Shown: positions 6,872-17,081 of the stretch, piece after piece
How positions within the stretch are numbered: position 1 is the stretch's first letter
Layout of the letters: each line of letters begins with the position of its first letter
Notes under the pieces: generated by a model
Database searches by the model: none
Told to the model about the DNA's origin: nothing
The model's input: only the letters and a program-made list of their open reading frames with translations
Translations under genes and position numbers: made by a program
Origin: Pseudomonas sp. 8O
Lineage (GTDB): Bacteria; Pseudomonadota; Gammaproteobacteria; Pseudomonadales; Pseudomonadaceae
Direction: 5' to 3'
DNA length: 64,000 bases
NCBI RefSeq assembly: GCF_902506495.1
Contig: NZ_LR733264.1
Location: 682,001 to 746,000 of the forward strand

Positions 6872-8064
6872 GGGCGGCTCTCCGAGATTTCACGGGTGGC
6901 GACGATCGGGACCGGCTTGGCGGCGCGTGCCGGCCGCTTGACCGCAGCGACCGTGGCCTGGGCGGTGCGCTTGGTCCAGATCAGCAGGCCGCTGAGCACC
7001 ATCATGCTCAGCAGCAGGCCGAAGACGAACCACAGCAGCTTGACCCACAGGCCGCCGAAGTCGCCGGTGTGCAGCGGGCGCATGGACTCGGTGACGAACT
7101 CCAGGCCCGAGCGGTCGCTGAGCAGGCGGGTGGAGTCGATGTCGCCGTTGTAGGGGTTGATCGAGGCGGACTGGAACATCAGCGGATACCAGCCACGGCC
7201 CCAGACCGAATAATGGCCATAGGCATAGCCGGGCAGGCTGACGAAACTTGGCTCGAGGCCCGGGATGATGTCTGTGGCCTTGAGCACGGCGGCGTCCAGG
7301 CTGATACGCGGCACTTCGGCGGCGCTCGGCGCCAGCGGCACTTCCTCGCGCGCCACCACCGGCGGTACGCCTTCGGTGGAGATCGACACGTGGGTATCGC
7401 CGAGAATTGCCTGGATCAGAAACCAGACGCCGGTGATGGAAATGACCGCGATGAACCAGATCGACCAGATGCCGGAGAGGCGGTGGAAGTCGCCCCAGAA
7501 GATGCGCGCACCCTGGCCCACGCGCAGGCGTGGGCTGAAGAAGCCTTTCCAGAACTTCTTGTAGACCACCAGACCGGTGATCAGCGACAGCAGCATCGGC
7601 AGACCCATCAGCGACACCAGGTACCAGCCCCAGCTGTAGCCGTTGGTGAACGGCACCAACCACCAGCCATGCAGGGCACGGGTGAACTGGCGGAAGTCGA
7701 ACTCCGGGCTGACGCCCTGGATCGCGCCGCTGTAAGGGTTGACGTACAGCAACGGCGAGCTGCCGTCGGGATAACTGACACGCGCGGTGAGGGCGAAGTG
7801 ATCTTCGTCCGGGCGGCCGATGGATTGCACGATCAGCTCCGGCTCGGCACGATTGATCGCTTCCAGTACCTGGCCGAAGCTCAGGCGCTGTGCATCATCG
7901 GACGGCTTGCTGGCGCGCACGTCCGGGTTGGCCAGCCAGACGATCTCCTGGCTGACCGTTGCCAGGGTGCCGGTGACACAGATGATCAGCAGGAAGAACC
8001 AGACCGGTAGGGCCAGCCAGCTGTGGACGAGAAACCAGAGTCTGGAGCGGGATTTCTTGGACAT
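6868..8064 (-). CDS. fpvG: FpvG-like PepSY inner-membrane ferripyoverdine reductase
   Basis: This is a 398-residue PepSY-associated transmembrane protein with four clear membrane spans and large periplasmic PepSY domains. Conserved histidines lie in or beside the membrane: LVHSW, RALHGWW, GDFHRLSG and RPLHTGDFGG. In P. aeruginosa FpvG reduces Fe3+ in ferripyoverdine so that iron is released and the siderophore recycled. It is the first gene of the operon. The ATG at 8064 is chosen because MSKKSRSRLWFLVHSW matches the family start, although the ribosome site is weak. A degenerate Fur-like AT-rich stretch lies upstream at about 8135-8157; its role is a guess. Confidence 0.78.
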   Translation of the reverse strand: MSKKSRSRLWFLVHSWLALPVWFFLLIICVTGTLATVSQEIVWLANPDVRASKPSDDAQRLSFGQVLEAINRAEPELIVQSIGRPDEDHFALTARVSYPDGSSPLLYVNPYSGAIQGVSPEFDFRQFTRALHGWWLVPFTNGYSWGWYLVSLMGLPMLLSLITGLVVYKKFWKGFFSPRLRVGQGARIFWGDFHRLSGIWSIWFIAVISITGVWFLIQAILGDTHVSISTEGVPPVVAREEVPLAPSAAEVPRISLDAAVLKATDIIPGLEPSFVSLPGYAYGHYSVWGRGWYPLMFQSASINPYNGDIDSTRLLSDRSGLEFVTESMRPLHTGDFGGLWVKLLWFVFGLLLSMMVLSGLLIWTKRTAQATVAAVKRPARAAKPVPIVATREISESRP

Positions 8065-8188
8065 GTTCGCGGGGTCGTTGGCGCGCACGGCAAGGCCGGC
8101 GCGGAATGAAAGGAGTAAGAAGCGACCGCAAACGCGGATGAAAAGGATTCTAAGTTGCGAACGCTTGGTGATCAAGGTTGCTGTTTGA

Positions 8189-9232
8189 TCAGCTTGCTCT
8201 GCGCTGCGCGCGGCGGTAGTCGCCCGGCGTTTGCCCGAGCCAGCGTTTGAAGGCGCGCTGGAAGGCTTCGGCCGAGGCAAAGCCGAGCAGGTAGGCAATC
8301 TCGCCGAAGGCCAGCTCGGTATCGCGGATATAGGCAGTGGCCAGGTCGCGGCGGGTGTCGTTGAGGATGGTGCGAAACTGCGTGCCTTCCTCGGCCAGCT
8401 TGCGCCGCAGTGTCCAGCTCGGCAGCTGCAGGCTGCGCGCGACTTCCTGCAGATCCGGCTCGTGGCCGTGCAACAGCGGGCCGAGCAGTTGGATGACCCG
8501 TTCGCGCAGGCTGCGTGTGCGGGTCAGTTGCTCCAGTTCGCGTTCGCAAAGCTCCAGTAGGTGCCGCCAGGTGCCAGGGCAATGTTGTGGGTTGCGCAGG
8601 GCCAGGGTTTCGCTGCTAAGGCGCAGGCGATTGGCCCCAGCGCTGAACTCCACGGGGCAGCCGAACAGCGTTTCGTAGCGTTCGCCGTAGTCCGGTGCAG
8701 GAAATTCGATCTCGACCTTTTCCGGTGTGATGGATCGGTCGACCACCTGGCTCAGGTTGGTCTGCCAGCCGGCCAGCACCGAATCCACCACGAAACGGTT
8801 GTAGGCGTTGTACGGACTGATGGAATAGAAATGCAGCCAGGCGCCGCGGGCATCTTCGCGCAAGTCCGAGCGACCACGATAGTTGGCGGCGTAAAGCGGC
8901 TCGAAGCGGGTCAGGGTGCGTGCTGCTTCGCGCAGATCAGGCGCCTGCGCGGCGCAGATGCCGGCCAGGCCAACCTGGCTGAGGTGGCTGTGCCGCCCCA
9001 TTTCCAGCCCCAGCGCGGGATTGTTGCACAGGGCAATGGCGCTATGGCCAAGGCGCATGAAGCGTGGAATCGACAGGCGTGCGCGCGGCTCGCTCAGGCG
9101 TGCGGCATCCAGACCAAATTGCTCGAAGAGGGGTTCGGGGCGCTGACCCTGTTCGCGCAGTGCGTCGGCCAGCGCCTGAGTGAAGCCGACGGAGAGATCG
9201 CCGAGGCGAACGCGTGATGCTTTTATAGCCAT
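8189..9232 (-). CDS. AraC-family regulator (OruR-like layout)
   Basis: This is a 347-residue regulator with an N-terminal arabinose-binding-type domain (RPEPLFEQFGLDAARL, GLEMGRHSHLSQVG) and a C-terminal double helix-turn-helix. The second helix-turn-helix shows FGEIAYLLGFASAEAFQRAF, typical of the AraC family. Its first ten bases overlap the end of the nitrilase-fold gene, so the two are one transcript. It probably acts on that operon or on a neighbouring lipid or amino-acid gene such as fadH, but no binding site is demonstrated. I recall the OruR/ArgR-type subgroup as similar in layout; the effector is unknown. Confidence 0.85.
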   Translation of the reverse strand: MAIKASRVRLGDLSVGFTQALADALREQGQRPEPLFEQFGLDAARLSEPRARLSIPRFMRLGHSAIALCNNPALGLEMGRHSHLSQVGLAGICAAQAPDLREAARTLTRFEPLYAANYRGRSDLREDARGAWLHFYSISPYNAYNRFVVDSVLAGWQTNLSQVVDRSITPEKVEIEFPAPDYGERYETLFGCPVEFSAGANRLRLSSETLALRNPQHCPGTWRHLLELCERELEQLTRTRSLRERVIQLLGPLLHGHEPDLQEVARSLQLPSWTLRRKLAEEGTQFRTILNDTRRDLATAYIRDTELAFGEIAYLLGFASAEAFQRAFKRWLGQTPGDYRRAQRRAS

Positions 9233-10245
9233 AGATTGATCAGTTGCGCGCCGCGCTCGCTGGCGGCTCGTTCGCTGCGTCCGGCATCGAACACCATTGC
9301 CTGGGGCTGACCGCTACGCTCCCACAATCGGCCGCGCAGGTGGACTTTCACTCCCGCACGAATGCCGTGGGCCTGTAACTGTTCGGTGAGGTCGACGTCG
9401 TCCGTCTGGCCATCCAGGTCGCTGGGCATGGCCAGCAGCTCTACTGCCTCGCCATCGATTGCCTTCGCCTGGAGTTGGTCGAGAGTGCCGCCTAGCAGTA
9501 CGCCAAGCCGGCCTGCCGGAGTCTCCAGTACCTGCAGGGCGTCTGGCGACTCGGTGGCGAGTGCGCCGGCACTGAAAGCGTGGCGTTGTGGCTGGCCCTG
9601 CGGGTTGCCGGCCCGATCGAATACCAGGCTGACGTTGTAAAGCGGGCCGCGGCCGACTTCGAGGTGACCCCGTTCCACGCGGGGCTCGGGCAGAACGATG
9701 GAGCCTGCAACCAGGGTGATCTGGTAATCGCGGGCCAGATCGCCAAACAGCTGTTGGTAATCACGCGCCATGGCCTTGGCCTTGGTGCGCAACATGGCGT
9801 CGTCCAGGCGTGCGTCGCCTCCGGCACTGAACAGCGCACCGAGAAAGTCCAGCGGATTGCTCGCCGCCAGCCAGTGCATGGCCTGGCGGCGCTCGGCGGC
9901 ACGATAAAGCTCTTCCTTCTCGCCGACGGCGAGCAGCCAGGTGCCGATATGTTCGGGCAGCACGACGACGGTGCGTTCGTTGAGCATGCCCAGGTCGCGG
10001 GCGTGGTCCAGATAGGCGGCCAGCTTCAGGCGCAGGCGCGCGAGGCTCTGGTAGTCGGCGGCGAACAGTTCCGGCTGGATGCCCAGCAGATTGCCGCGCG
10101 GGCCGGGTTGGCCGATATCCAGCGCAACCTGGCTGCGCAGGTCGGACAGGTAATGACTGGTGGGGCGCTGCGCGATCCAGTGGGCGTAGCTGCCGAGACC
10201 GGTCAGCAGGACGAGCGCGAGCAGGAGGGTGATCAGTAGGCGCAT
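9223..10245 (-). CDS. Membrane-anchored nitrilase-fold protein lacking catalytic Lys and Cys
   Basis: This 340-residue protein has an N-terminal membrane anchor or signal (residues 1-24) and a carbon-nitrogen hydrolase fold. The first catalytic residue is visible as Glu98 in VVVLPEHIGTW. The position of the catalytic lysine reads QPQRHAFSAG without Lys. The nucleophile elbow, expected as G-x-x-x-C-x-D, reads GVLLGGTLDQ. The protein contains no cysteine at all. It is therefore likely inactive as an amidase and may bind a ligand or a partner. It is co-transcribed with the overlapping AraC gene. Confidence 0.75.
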   Translation of the reverse strand: MRLLITLLLALVLLTGLGSYAHWIAQRPTSHYLSDLRSQVALDIGQPGPRGNLLGIQPELFAADYQSLARLRLKLAAYLDHARDLGMLNERTVVVLPEHIGTWLLAVGEKEELYRAAERRQAMHWLAASNPLDFLGALFSAGGDARLDDAMLRTKAKAMARDYQQLFGDLARDYQITLVAGSIVLPEPRVERGHLEVGRGPLYNVSLVFDRAGNPQGQPQRHAFSAGALATESPDALQVLETPAGRLGVLLGGTLDQLQAKAIDGEAVELLAMPSDLDGQTDDVDLTEQLQAHGIRAGVKVHLRGRLWERSGQPQAMVFDAGRSERAASERGAQLINLWL

Positions 10246-10335
10246 TGGTTCTTTTCGGTTTGATTGCGGTGCAGGTTAGGTCGGTCGAGCCGCGCTGCCA
10301 AGATCTATTGCTGGTTTTGATCATTATCTTGTTAG

Positions 10336-12480
<2,145 letters not shown>

Positions 12481-12519
12481 TCGACGCAACGCCCCGCTTA
12501 GTGCGGGTAATACTGTTCA

Positions 12520-12685
12520 CTCAATAAACGGTCGAGCGCGATCAGTCCCCTCGCCCCTTTGGGGATAGGGTTAGGGCGGGCCGCGTTCGGAGAGGGGAAA
12601 ACTGGCAGTTTTGCGGTGTTTTCAGCCCTCTCCCCCAGCCCCTCTCCACTAGGCGTGCCCCCAATAAATGGGAGAGGGGAGCCAA
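12520..12685. repeat. CCCTCTCC/GGAGAGGGG inverted-repeat region
   Basis: This gap between fadH and the NTF2-like gene holds several CT-rich and complementary AG-rich blocks: CCCCTCGCCCCTTT, GGAGAGGGG, CCCTCTCCCCCAGCCCC and GGGAGAGGGG. They can fold into alternative hairpins. A related CGCGTTCGGAGAGGGGA block recurs near 56660. It looks like a Pseudomonas intergenic repeat; no gene is seen. Limits are approximate. Confidence 0.55.
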
Positions 12686-12766
12686 ACGCGTGCAGCCCTA
12701 AGTGAAAAGCATTACGCCCAGTGCGGGGCGTTTGCTATCTGGCCTGACAATAACAAGGAGAAGCCG

Positions 12767-13198
12767 ATGTCTCTCAATGCCCAGCTACACCCTGCCGCTG
12801 CGACCAGTCTCGAACGCTGGCACCAGTTCGTTGCCGCCAAGGACCTGAGCGCCTTGCCCGAGTTGCTGCACCCTCAGGCCGTATTCCGTTCGCCCATGGC
12901 GCACACCCCGTATCCGGGCGCGCAGGCGGTCAATCTGATCCTCAATACCGTGCTCAAGGTGTTCGAGGATTTCGCCTATCACCGCGAACTGGCTACTGCC
13001 GACGGCCTCAGCGTGGTGCTGGAGTTTTCCGCGAAGGTAGGCGGGCGCGAATTGAAGGGCATCGACATGATTCGCTTCGACGACTCGGGACGAATCGTCG
13101 AGTTCGAGGTGATGGTGCGCCCGATGAGCGGGCTGCAGGCGCTCGGCGCGGAAATGGCGCAGCGCCTGGCGCCCTTTCTCGCAGCCGCCAAGGGCTGA
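12767..13198 (+). CDS. NTF2-like / SnoaL-fold protein
   Basis: This is a 143-residue cone-fold protein of the NTF2-like superfamily. Landmarks are LERWHQFVAAKDLSALPELL at the start, FRSPMAHTPYPGAQAV, and a sheet-rich end containing GIDMIRFDDSGRIVEFEVMV. The family includes small isomerases, hydrolases and binding proteins; no substrate can be assigned. AAGGAG lies eight bases before the ATG. It stands alone between fadH (same strand, 286 bases away) and the convergent TAXI gene, eight bases beyond its stop. Confidence 0.8.
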   Translation: MSLNAQLHPAAATSLERWHQFVAAKDLSALPELLHPQAVFRSPMAHTPYPGAQAVNLILNTVLKVFEDFAYHRELATADGLSVVLEFSAKVGGRELKGIDMIRFDDSGRIVEFEVMVRPMSGLQALGAEMAQRLAPFLAAAKG

Positions 13199-13206
13199 GG
13201 GGCGCT

Positions 13207-14163
13207 CTACTTGAGAACGCCCACCTCACGATAGAAGCGCTCCGCGCCGGGATGCAGCGGAATCGGCAGGCCGCTGGTCGCCCGTTCCAGTCTGATGTCC
13301 CTGGCGGCTGGATGCGCTTCGGCCAGTCTGTCGAGGTTCTCGAAGAGCAACTTGGTCATTTGATAGGCCACGGCGTCGGAAACGCTGGTCTGGCTGACCA
13401 GAACGTTGGTGATGGTCGCCGTCGTCACGTCGTTGGCCTGGCCCTTGTAAGTGCCAGCAGGAATGGTGCCTGACTGATAGGCGCTGCTGCCGATACGTGA
13501 CACCACTTGCTCTGGAATGGCGACGAAGGTGATTGGTACGCGTTCGGCCAGGTCGCGAATCGCCGCCATACCCAGGCCGGCCGACTGTAGGGTGGCGTCC
13601 AGTTGGCCTTTCTCGATCAGTTCGACCGATTCAGCGTAGGGCTTGAATTCGACGTGGCCCATATCCGCGTAGCTGAGACCCGCAGCCTTGAAGATGGCCC
13701 TGGCGTTGAGCTCGGTGCCCGAGCGCGGCGCCCCGACGGAAATACGTTTGCCGCGCAGATCCTCCAGGCTGGTGATCCCCGATGCCTTGCTGGCGACGAT
13801 CTGGATGTAGTTCGGGTAGATCCCGGCGATGGCGCGCAGGCGGTCACGCGGGGCTCTGAAGCCAGCTTCTTCATCGCCTTTCCAGGCATCGGCAACGGAG
13901 TCGCCCAGGGCGAAGGCCAACTGGCCGCGGGCGATCTGCAGCAGGTTGAGGTTCTCCACCGAGGCCTTGGTGGCCCGCACGCTGGCGGTCGAGTCTGCGA
14001 TGCGCTCGCTGTAAAGGTCGGACAGGCTCATGCCCAGCGGGTAGTAAACGCCGCTGGTGCCGCCGGTGAGGATGTTGATCGAGGTCGGATCGGCGTGAGC
14101 GTTGGGGCTATTGGCCAAAATCGCGGCAGCGGCAAGCAGGCCAAGGCGCTTGGCTAAGTGCAT
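13207..14163 (-). CDS. TAXI-family TRAP transporter solute-binding protein (orphan)
   Basis: This 318-residue periplasmic protein has a signal peptide ending near NAHA/DPT. The TAXI-type binding fold starts with INILTGGTSGVYYPLG and continues with RATKASVENLNLLQ, GDSVADAW and LRGKRISVGAPRSGTELNA. TAXI proteins normally deliver dicarboxylates or amino acids such as glutamate to a fused DctQM permease. No such permease is adjacent; the DctQM genes at 49429-51298 have their own DctP-type protein. GGAGAAT lies before the ATG. It may use a distant permease or act as a sensor. Confidence 0.88.
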   Translation of the reverse strand: MHLAKRLGLLAAAAILANSPNAHADPTSINILTGGTSGVYYPLGMSLSDLYSERIADSTASVRATKASVENLNLLQIARGQLAFALGDSVADAWKGDEEAGFRAPRDRLRAIAGIYPNYIQIVASKASGITSLEDLRGKRISVGAPRSGTELNARAIFKAAGLSYADMGHVEFKPYAESVELIEKGQLDATLQSAGLGMAAIRDLAERVPITFVAIPEQVVSRIGSSAYQSGTIPAGTYKGQANDVTTATITNVLVSQTSVSDAVAYQMTKLLFENLDRLAEAHPAARDIRLERATSGLPIPLHPGAERFYREVGVLK

Positions 14164-14747
14164 GGGGATTCTCCGTTATTGTTATTTTTTGGCTAAGACT
14201 GCGTCAGTGATGCGCAGGCAGTTTTCTGGTGCCGGGAGAGGCACCCGCGAAGCGGATTGAGGGATGAGGGTTGGCAGTGAAGTAATGACGGAACATGGCT
14301 GACCTCTTGTCTTTTTTATCAGTCCGCCCACGCGACATGCGCGTGGGCTTGCATGTCTCAGAGCAGGTGACGTGCCAGGTTGTCGGACCACCGGTCTAGA
14401 GCGGGCGGATCCAATCATGCTGACTGAGGTAGGCGAAAATCCGCTTATGTGGTGGGGATAAAAAGCAAGAATCCGCCGGTCTTGCCGTGCTTGGCAGGCG
14501 AGGGCTCATCCCGCTGGATCGGGTCGCTGGCCGCTTTCGTACTTTTCGGCCTTGTCACATTTTTGCGCTAAGCGGTGGTCTATTCGGCCTGGATCGCAGA
14601 GTGAGTGCCAACCCAGTCACATTGCTGTGGTCGGGTTTTCCCCTAGACTTGCCTCAGATATCAGGGACGATATCAGTGCCAGAGTATGCGCTGCTCTGGC
14701 ACGCGACTATGCGCGCGCGTATTCCCGGTTGGTCCAGAGGGTCCTCA
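14164..14747. other. 584-base divergent intergenic region, no gene seen
   Basis: This region separates the TAXI gene (minus) from the coiled-coil gene (plus). It contains a perfect nine-base-pair hairpin at 14326-14348 (GCCCACGCG / CGCGTGGGC) without a T run. A second hairpin lies at 14676-14702 (GTGCCAGAG / CTCTGGCAC), about 45 bases before the plus-strand ATG. A GATATC inverted pair sits around 14658-14674. Promoters for both genes must lie here, but none matches consensus clearly. Confidence 0.5.
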
Positions 14748-16115
14748 ATGAGCATGCAGAACAAGCCGCAGATGGTGGAAGCCGTGATGTTCTTCAGTGA
14801 ACGCGGTATCTGCAAACAGATGATGTTCCCTGAGTTCGAAGCCTTGCTCGATGGCGTGGTGAACATGCCCGAGTTCGCTGACGAACAGATGCGCGCGGTA
14901 TTCGTGGTGATCAACCCGCGACTGCTGGTCAGGGCGGCGGTATTCTTCTTTCTGGATTTCGACGAGGACGGTCGCCCTGACAAGGGCTGGAACATTCCTC
15001 TGCAGCACCTGGCCGAACGTGCTGGCCGCGGCCCGGACCTCGGTGCCGGGCCGATTCGTCTGGCTTGTCGCAGTCAGTGCCCGGTGTCCTGGCACCAGAT
15101 GCACCTGTGGGACCCCAGCCTGGCGCCGGGGCAAAACGATCTGGTATTGCTGCGCGATGCAGTCAAACGCAATCAGCTCGGGCTCTTGATCGAAGACGAC
15201 AGTGCCCAGTCGGTGGTTACCGAGCGTTTGCAGGTAGCTTCCGAAGATAAATGGTATGCGCCCGATCCGGCCAAGGAAGTGGCCGAGCAACTGGCGCAGA
15301 AGATGGATCATGAACATCGTGCCAAGACCGCGCAGCTGATTCAGCAGCAGCGCCTGCGTATCACCAGCCTGACCCAGCAGCATGAAGAGGAACTGGCCAA
15401 GTTCAAACTGGCCAGCGAGGAGCAGAGCAAGCATCTGCAGGCGCAGATCCATGGGTTGCATCAGGCGTTGCGCCAGCAGGAGGAGCTCAACGCCAACCTC
15501 AAGGCGCAACTGGCCGCCCAGGCCGAAAGCTTCCAGAGCAGCCGTGAGGACATGACTCAACAACTGCGTGCCCTCGAGCGTCACGGTCGTACCGAGGGCG
15601 ATATCCTGCGTGCGCAGTACGAGGGTGAAATGCGCGCCAAAGTCGCTGCGGCCGTGGCGGAGTACAAGGAACAGATCGCCATACGCGACGTCGAACTGGC
15701 CTATCGCAACGAGCTGGATGCCCAGTTGCAAGCGGAAATCGAACGCCTCAAGCGTGAGCGCGATGCATTTGCCAGTCAGGGCGGTGACCAGGTGCTGGAT
15801 CGTCTGGCCAAGCTTGGCGTGGTGTTCGTGGTGTACCATCCCGGCGCCGGGCACCTGACCATTCCCCTGCAGGATGTCGCCCGCTATCAGGACAACCCCA
15901 TGGCCTACGCCGCTGGCAAATGCTTCGTTTCCGAAGAGCAGTATCGTCACTGGTTGGCGCATTATCAGCAGCCCAGCTGCGACGCATCCTTGCCCAGTGG
16001 GGAGCGCTGCGCCATTCCCATCGACCGCGTCGATACGCCCAGCCGTTTCACTTTGGGTGATTCGAACTGCTGCGCGCGGCACAAGGCCAGTAGCCGTCTG
16101 CGTACTGTCGGCTGA
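14748..16115 (+). CDS. Uncharacterised coiled-coil protein
   Basis: This is a 455-residue protein. Residues 1-150 form a globular domain (MFFSERGICKQMMFPEFEAL, FFLDFDEDGRPDKGW). Residues about 170-360 are a long coiled coil rich in Gln, Glu, Ala and Lys (EQLAQKMDHEH, AQIHGLHQALRQQEEL). A C-terminal domain follows (VVFVVYHPGAGHLTIPLQ) and ends in a Cys/His-containing tail (CDASLPSGERCAIP, CCARHK). The start at 14748 is the usual Pseudomonas form; a longer upstream frame is unlikely. I recall homologues being loosely labelled chromosome-partitioning proteins, but there is no ParA motif here. Two bases separate its stop from the next gene. Confidence 0.75.
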   Translation: MSMQNKPQMVEAVMFFSERGICKQMMFPEFEALLDGVVNMPEFADEQMRAVFVVINPRLLVRAAVFFFLDFDEDGRPDKGWNIPLQHLAERAGRGPDLGAGPIRLACRSQCPVSWHQMHLWDPSLAPGQNDLVLLRDAVKRNQLGLLIEDDSAQSVVTERLQVASEDKWYAPDPAKEVAEQLAQKMDHEHRAKTAQLIQQQRLRITSLTQQHEEELAKFKLASEEQSKHLQAQIHGLHQALRQQEELNANLKAQLAAQAESFQSSREDMTQQLRALERHGRTEGDILRAQYEGEMRAKVAAAVAEYKEQIAIRDVELAYRNELDAQLQAEIERLKRERDAFASQGGDQVLDRLAKLGVVFVVYHPGAGHLTIPLQDVARYQDNPMAYAAGKCFVSEEQYRHWLAHYQQPSCDASLPSGERCAIPIDRVDTPSRFTLGDSNCCARHKASSRLRTVG

Positions 16116-16117
16116 TT

Positions 16118-17059
16118 TTGCCCATACGCATTCCCCCCTGGCGCCCTCAGGCGCCACTACAACCTCTGCAACTGGACTGGCTCGAGGCCGCTGGCGTCGA
16201 GCTCGCCTGTCTGCGCCTGGATCTTGTCGACCCACTGGTGTCTGGCAACAAGTGGTTCAAGCTCGCGCCCTATCTTGAACAGGCCGCTGCGGCCGGTGCG
16301 CAGGGGATGATCAGTCTGGGTGGTGCACACTCCAATCATTTGCATGCGCTGGCAGCGGCTGGCCGGCGTTTCGGCTTCGCCACCGTCGGTCTGTTGCGTG
16401 GTGAACCGCACCAGACCCCGACCGTCGATGATCTGCAGCGCATGGGCATGGCGCTGCACTGGCTGGGTTACGGCGGTTACCGTGCGCGCCATCAGCCGGA
16501 CTTCTGGGCGCCCTGGCTCGCCCGCTATCCGGGGTTCCAGGCGGTCGGCGAGGGCGGTCTGGGCCTTCAGGGCGCTAGAGGCTGCAGCTCTCTGGTGGCA
16601 ATGGTCGAAGCGCAGTTGGCAGATATCGGCTGGTCTGATTTCGATGCCTGGTGGCTGGCTACGGGGACCGGCACCACCCTGGCCGGTGTGCTGCTGGGTG
16701 ATGTTCGGCGCAGCGTGTTCGGCGCGCAGGCCGTACCGAGCGACCACGGCGTCGCCACTCAGGTCGCCGGGCTGCTGGACGAGGCCGGGGCGTCGGAGCG
16801 TCGCTACCAACTGATTGACGCCGCGCGCGGCGGTTTTGCGCGCCTCGACGAGCCACTGCGCCAGTTCATCCTGGAAACCGAGCAGGCCAGCGGTGTACCG
16901 CTGGATCCCGTGTATACCGGCAAGGCGCTCATGGCGCTACGCGATTTCTGCAAGAGTGGTCAACTTGCGCGCGGCAGTAGGCTGATATTCATTCATACTG
17001 GCGGCTTGCAAGGGCGGCGGGTGTTGATGGGCGCCAGCGCCGACTACACTCAGGTCTGA
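16118..17059 (+). CDS. PLP enzyme of the D-cysteine desulfhydrase / ACC deaminase family
   Basis: This is a 313-residue fold-type II pyridoxal-phosphate enzyme. The Schiff-base lysine is Lys45 in VSGNKWFKL. The loop GGAHSNHLHA (residues 69-78) replaces the GGxQSN loop that defines D-cysteine desulfhydrase and ACC deaminase. A phosphate-binding WLATGTGTTLAG and a C-terminal HTGGLQG complete the family. The start is TTG at 16118, two bases after the previous stop; no ATG fits before the conserved domain, so coupled translation is likely. Substrate is uncertain; D-cysteine or a related D-amino acid is a fair guess. Confidence 0.85.
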   Translation: MPIRIPPWRPQAPLQPLQLDWLEAAGVELACLRLDLVDPLVSGNKWFKLAPYLEQAAAAGAQGMISLGGAHSNHLHALAAAGRRFGFATVGLLRGEPHQTPTVDDLQRMGMALHWLGYGGYRARHQPDFWAPWLARYPGFQAVGEGGLGLQGARGCSSLVAMVEAQLADIGWSDFDAWWLATGTGTTLAGVLLGDVRRSVFGAQAVPSDHGVATQVAGLLDEAGASERRYQLIDAARGGFARLDEPLRQFILETEQASGVPLDPVYTGKALMALRDFCKSGQLARGSRLIFIHTGGLQGRRVLMGASADYTQV

Positions 17060-17081
17060 CCAGCGGAGCCTGGAAATCCTC

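Noticed and set aside
12668..12766. Extended start of the NTF2-like gene at 12668
   Set aside because: The extension lies in an intergenic repeat, and AAGGAG precedes the ATG at 12767.
14182..14418. Minus-strand open frame of 78 residues upstream of the TAXI gene
   Set aside because: No ribosome site, no domain, and it spans a hairpin in a regulatory gap.
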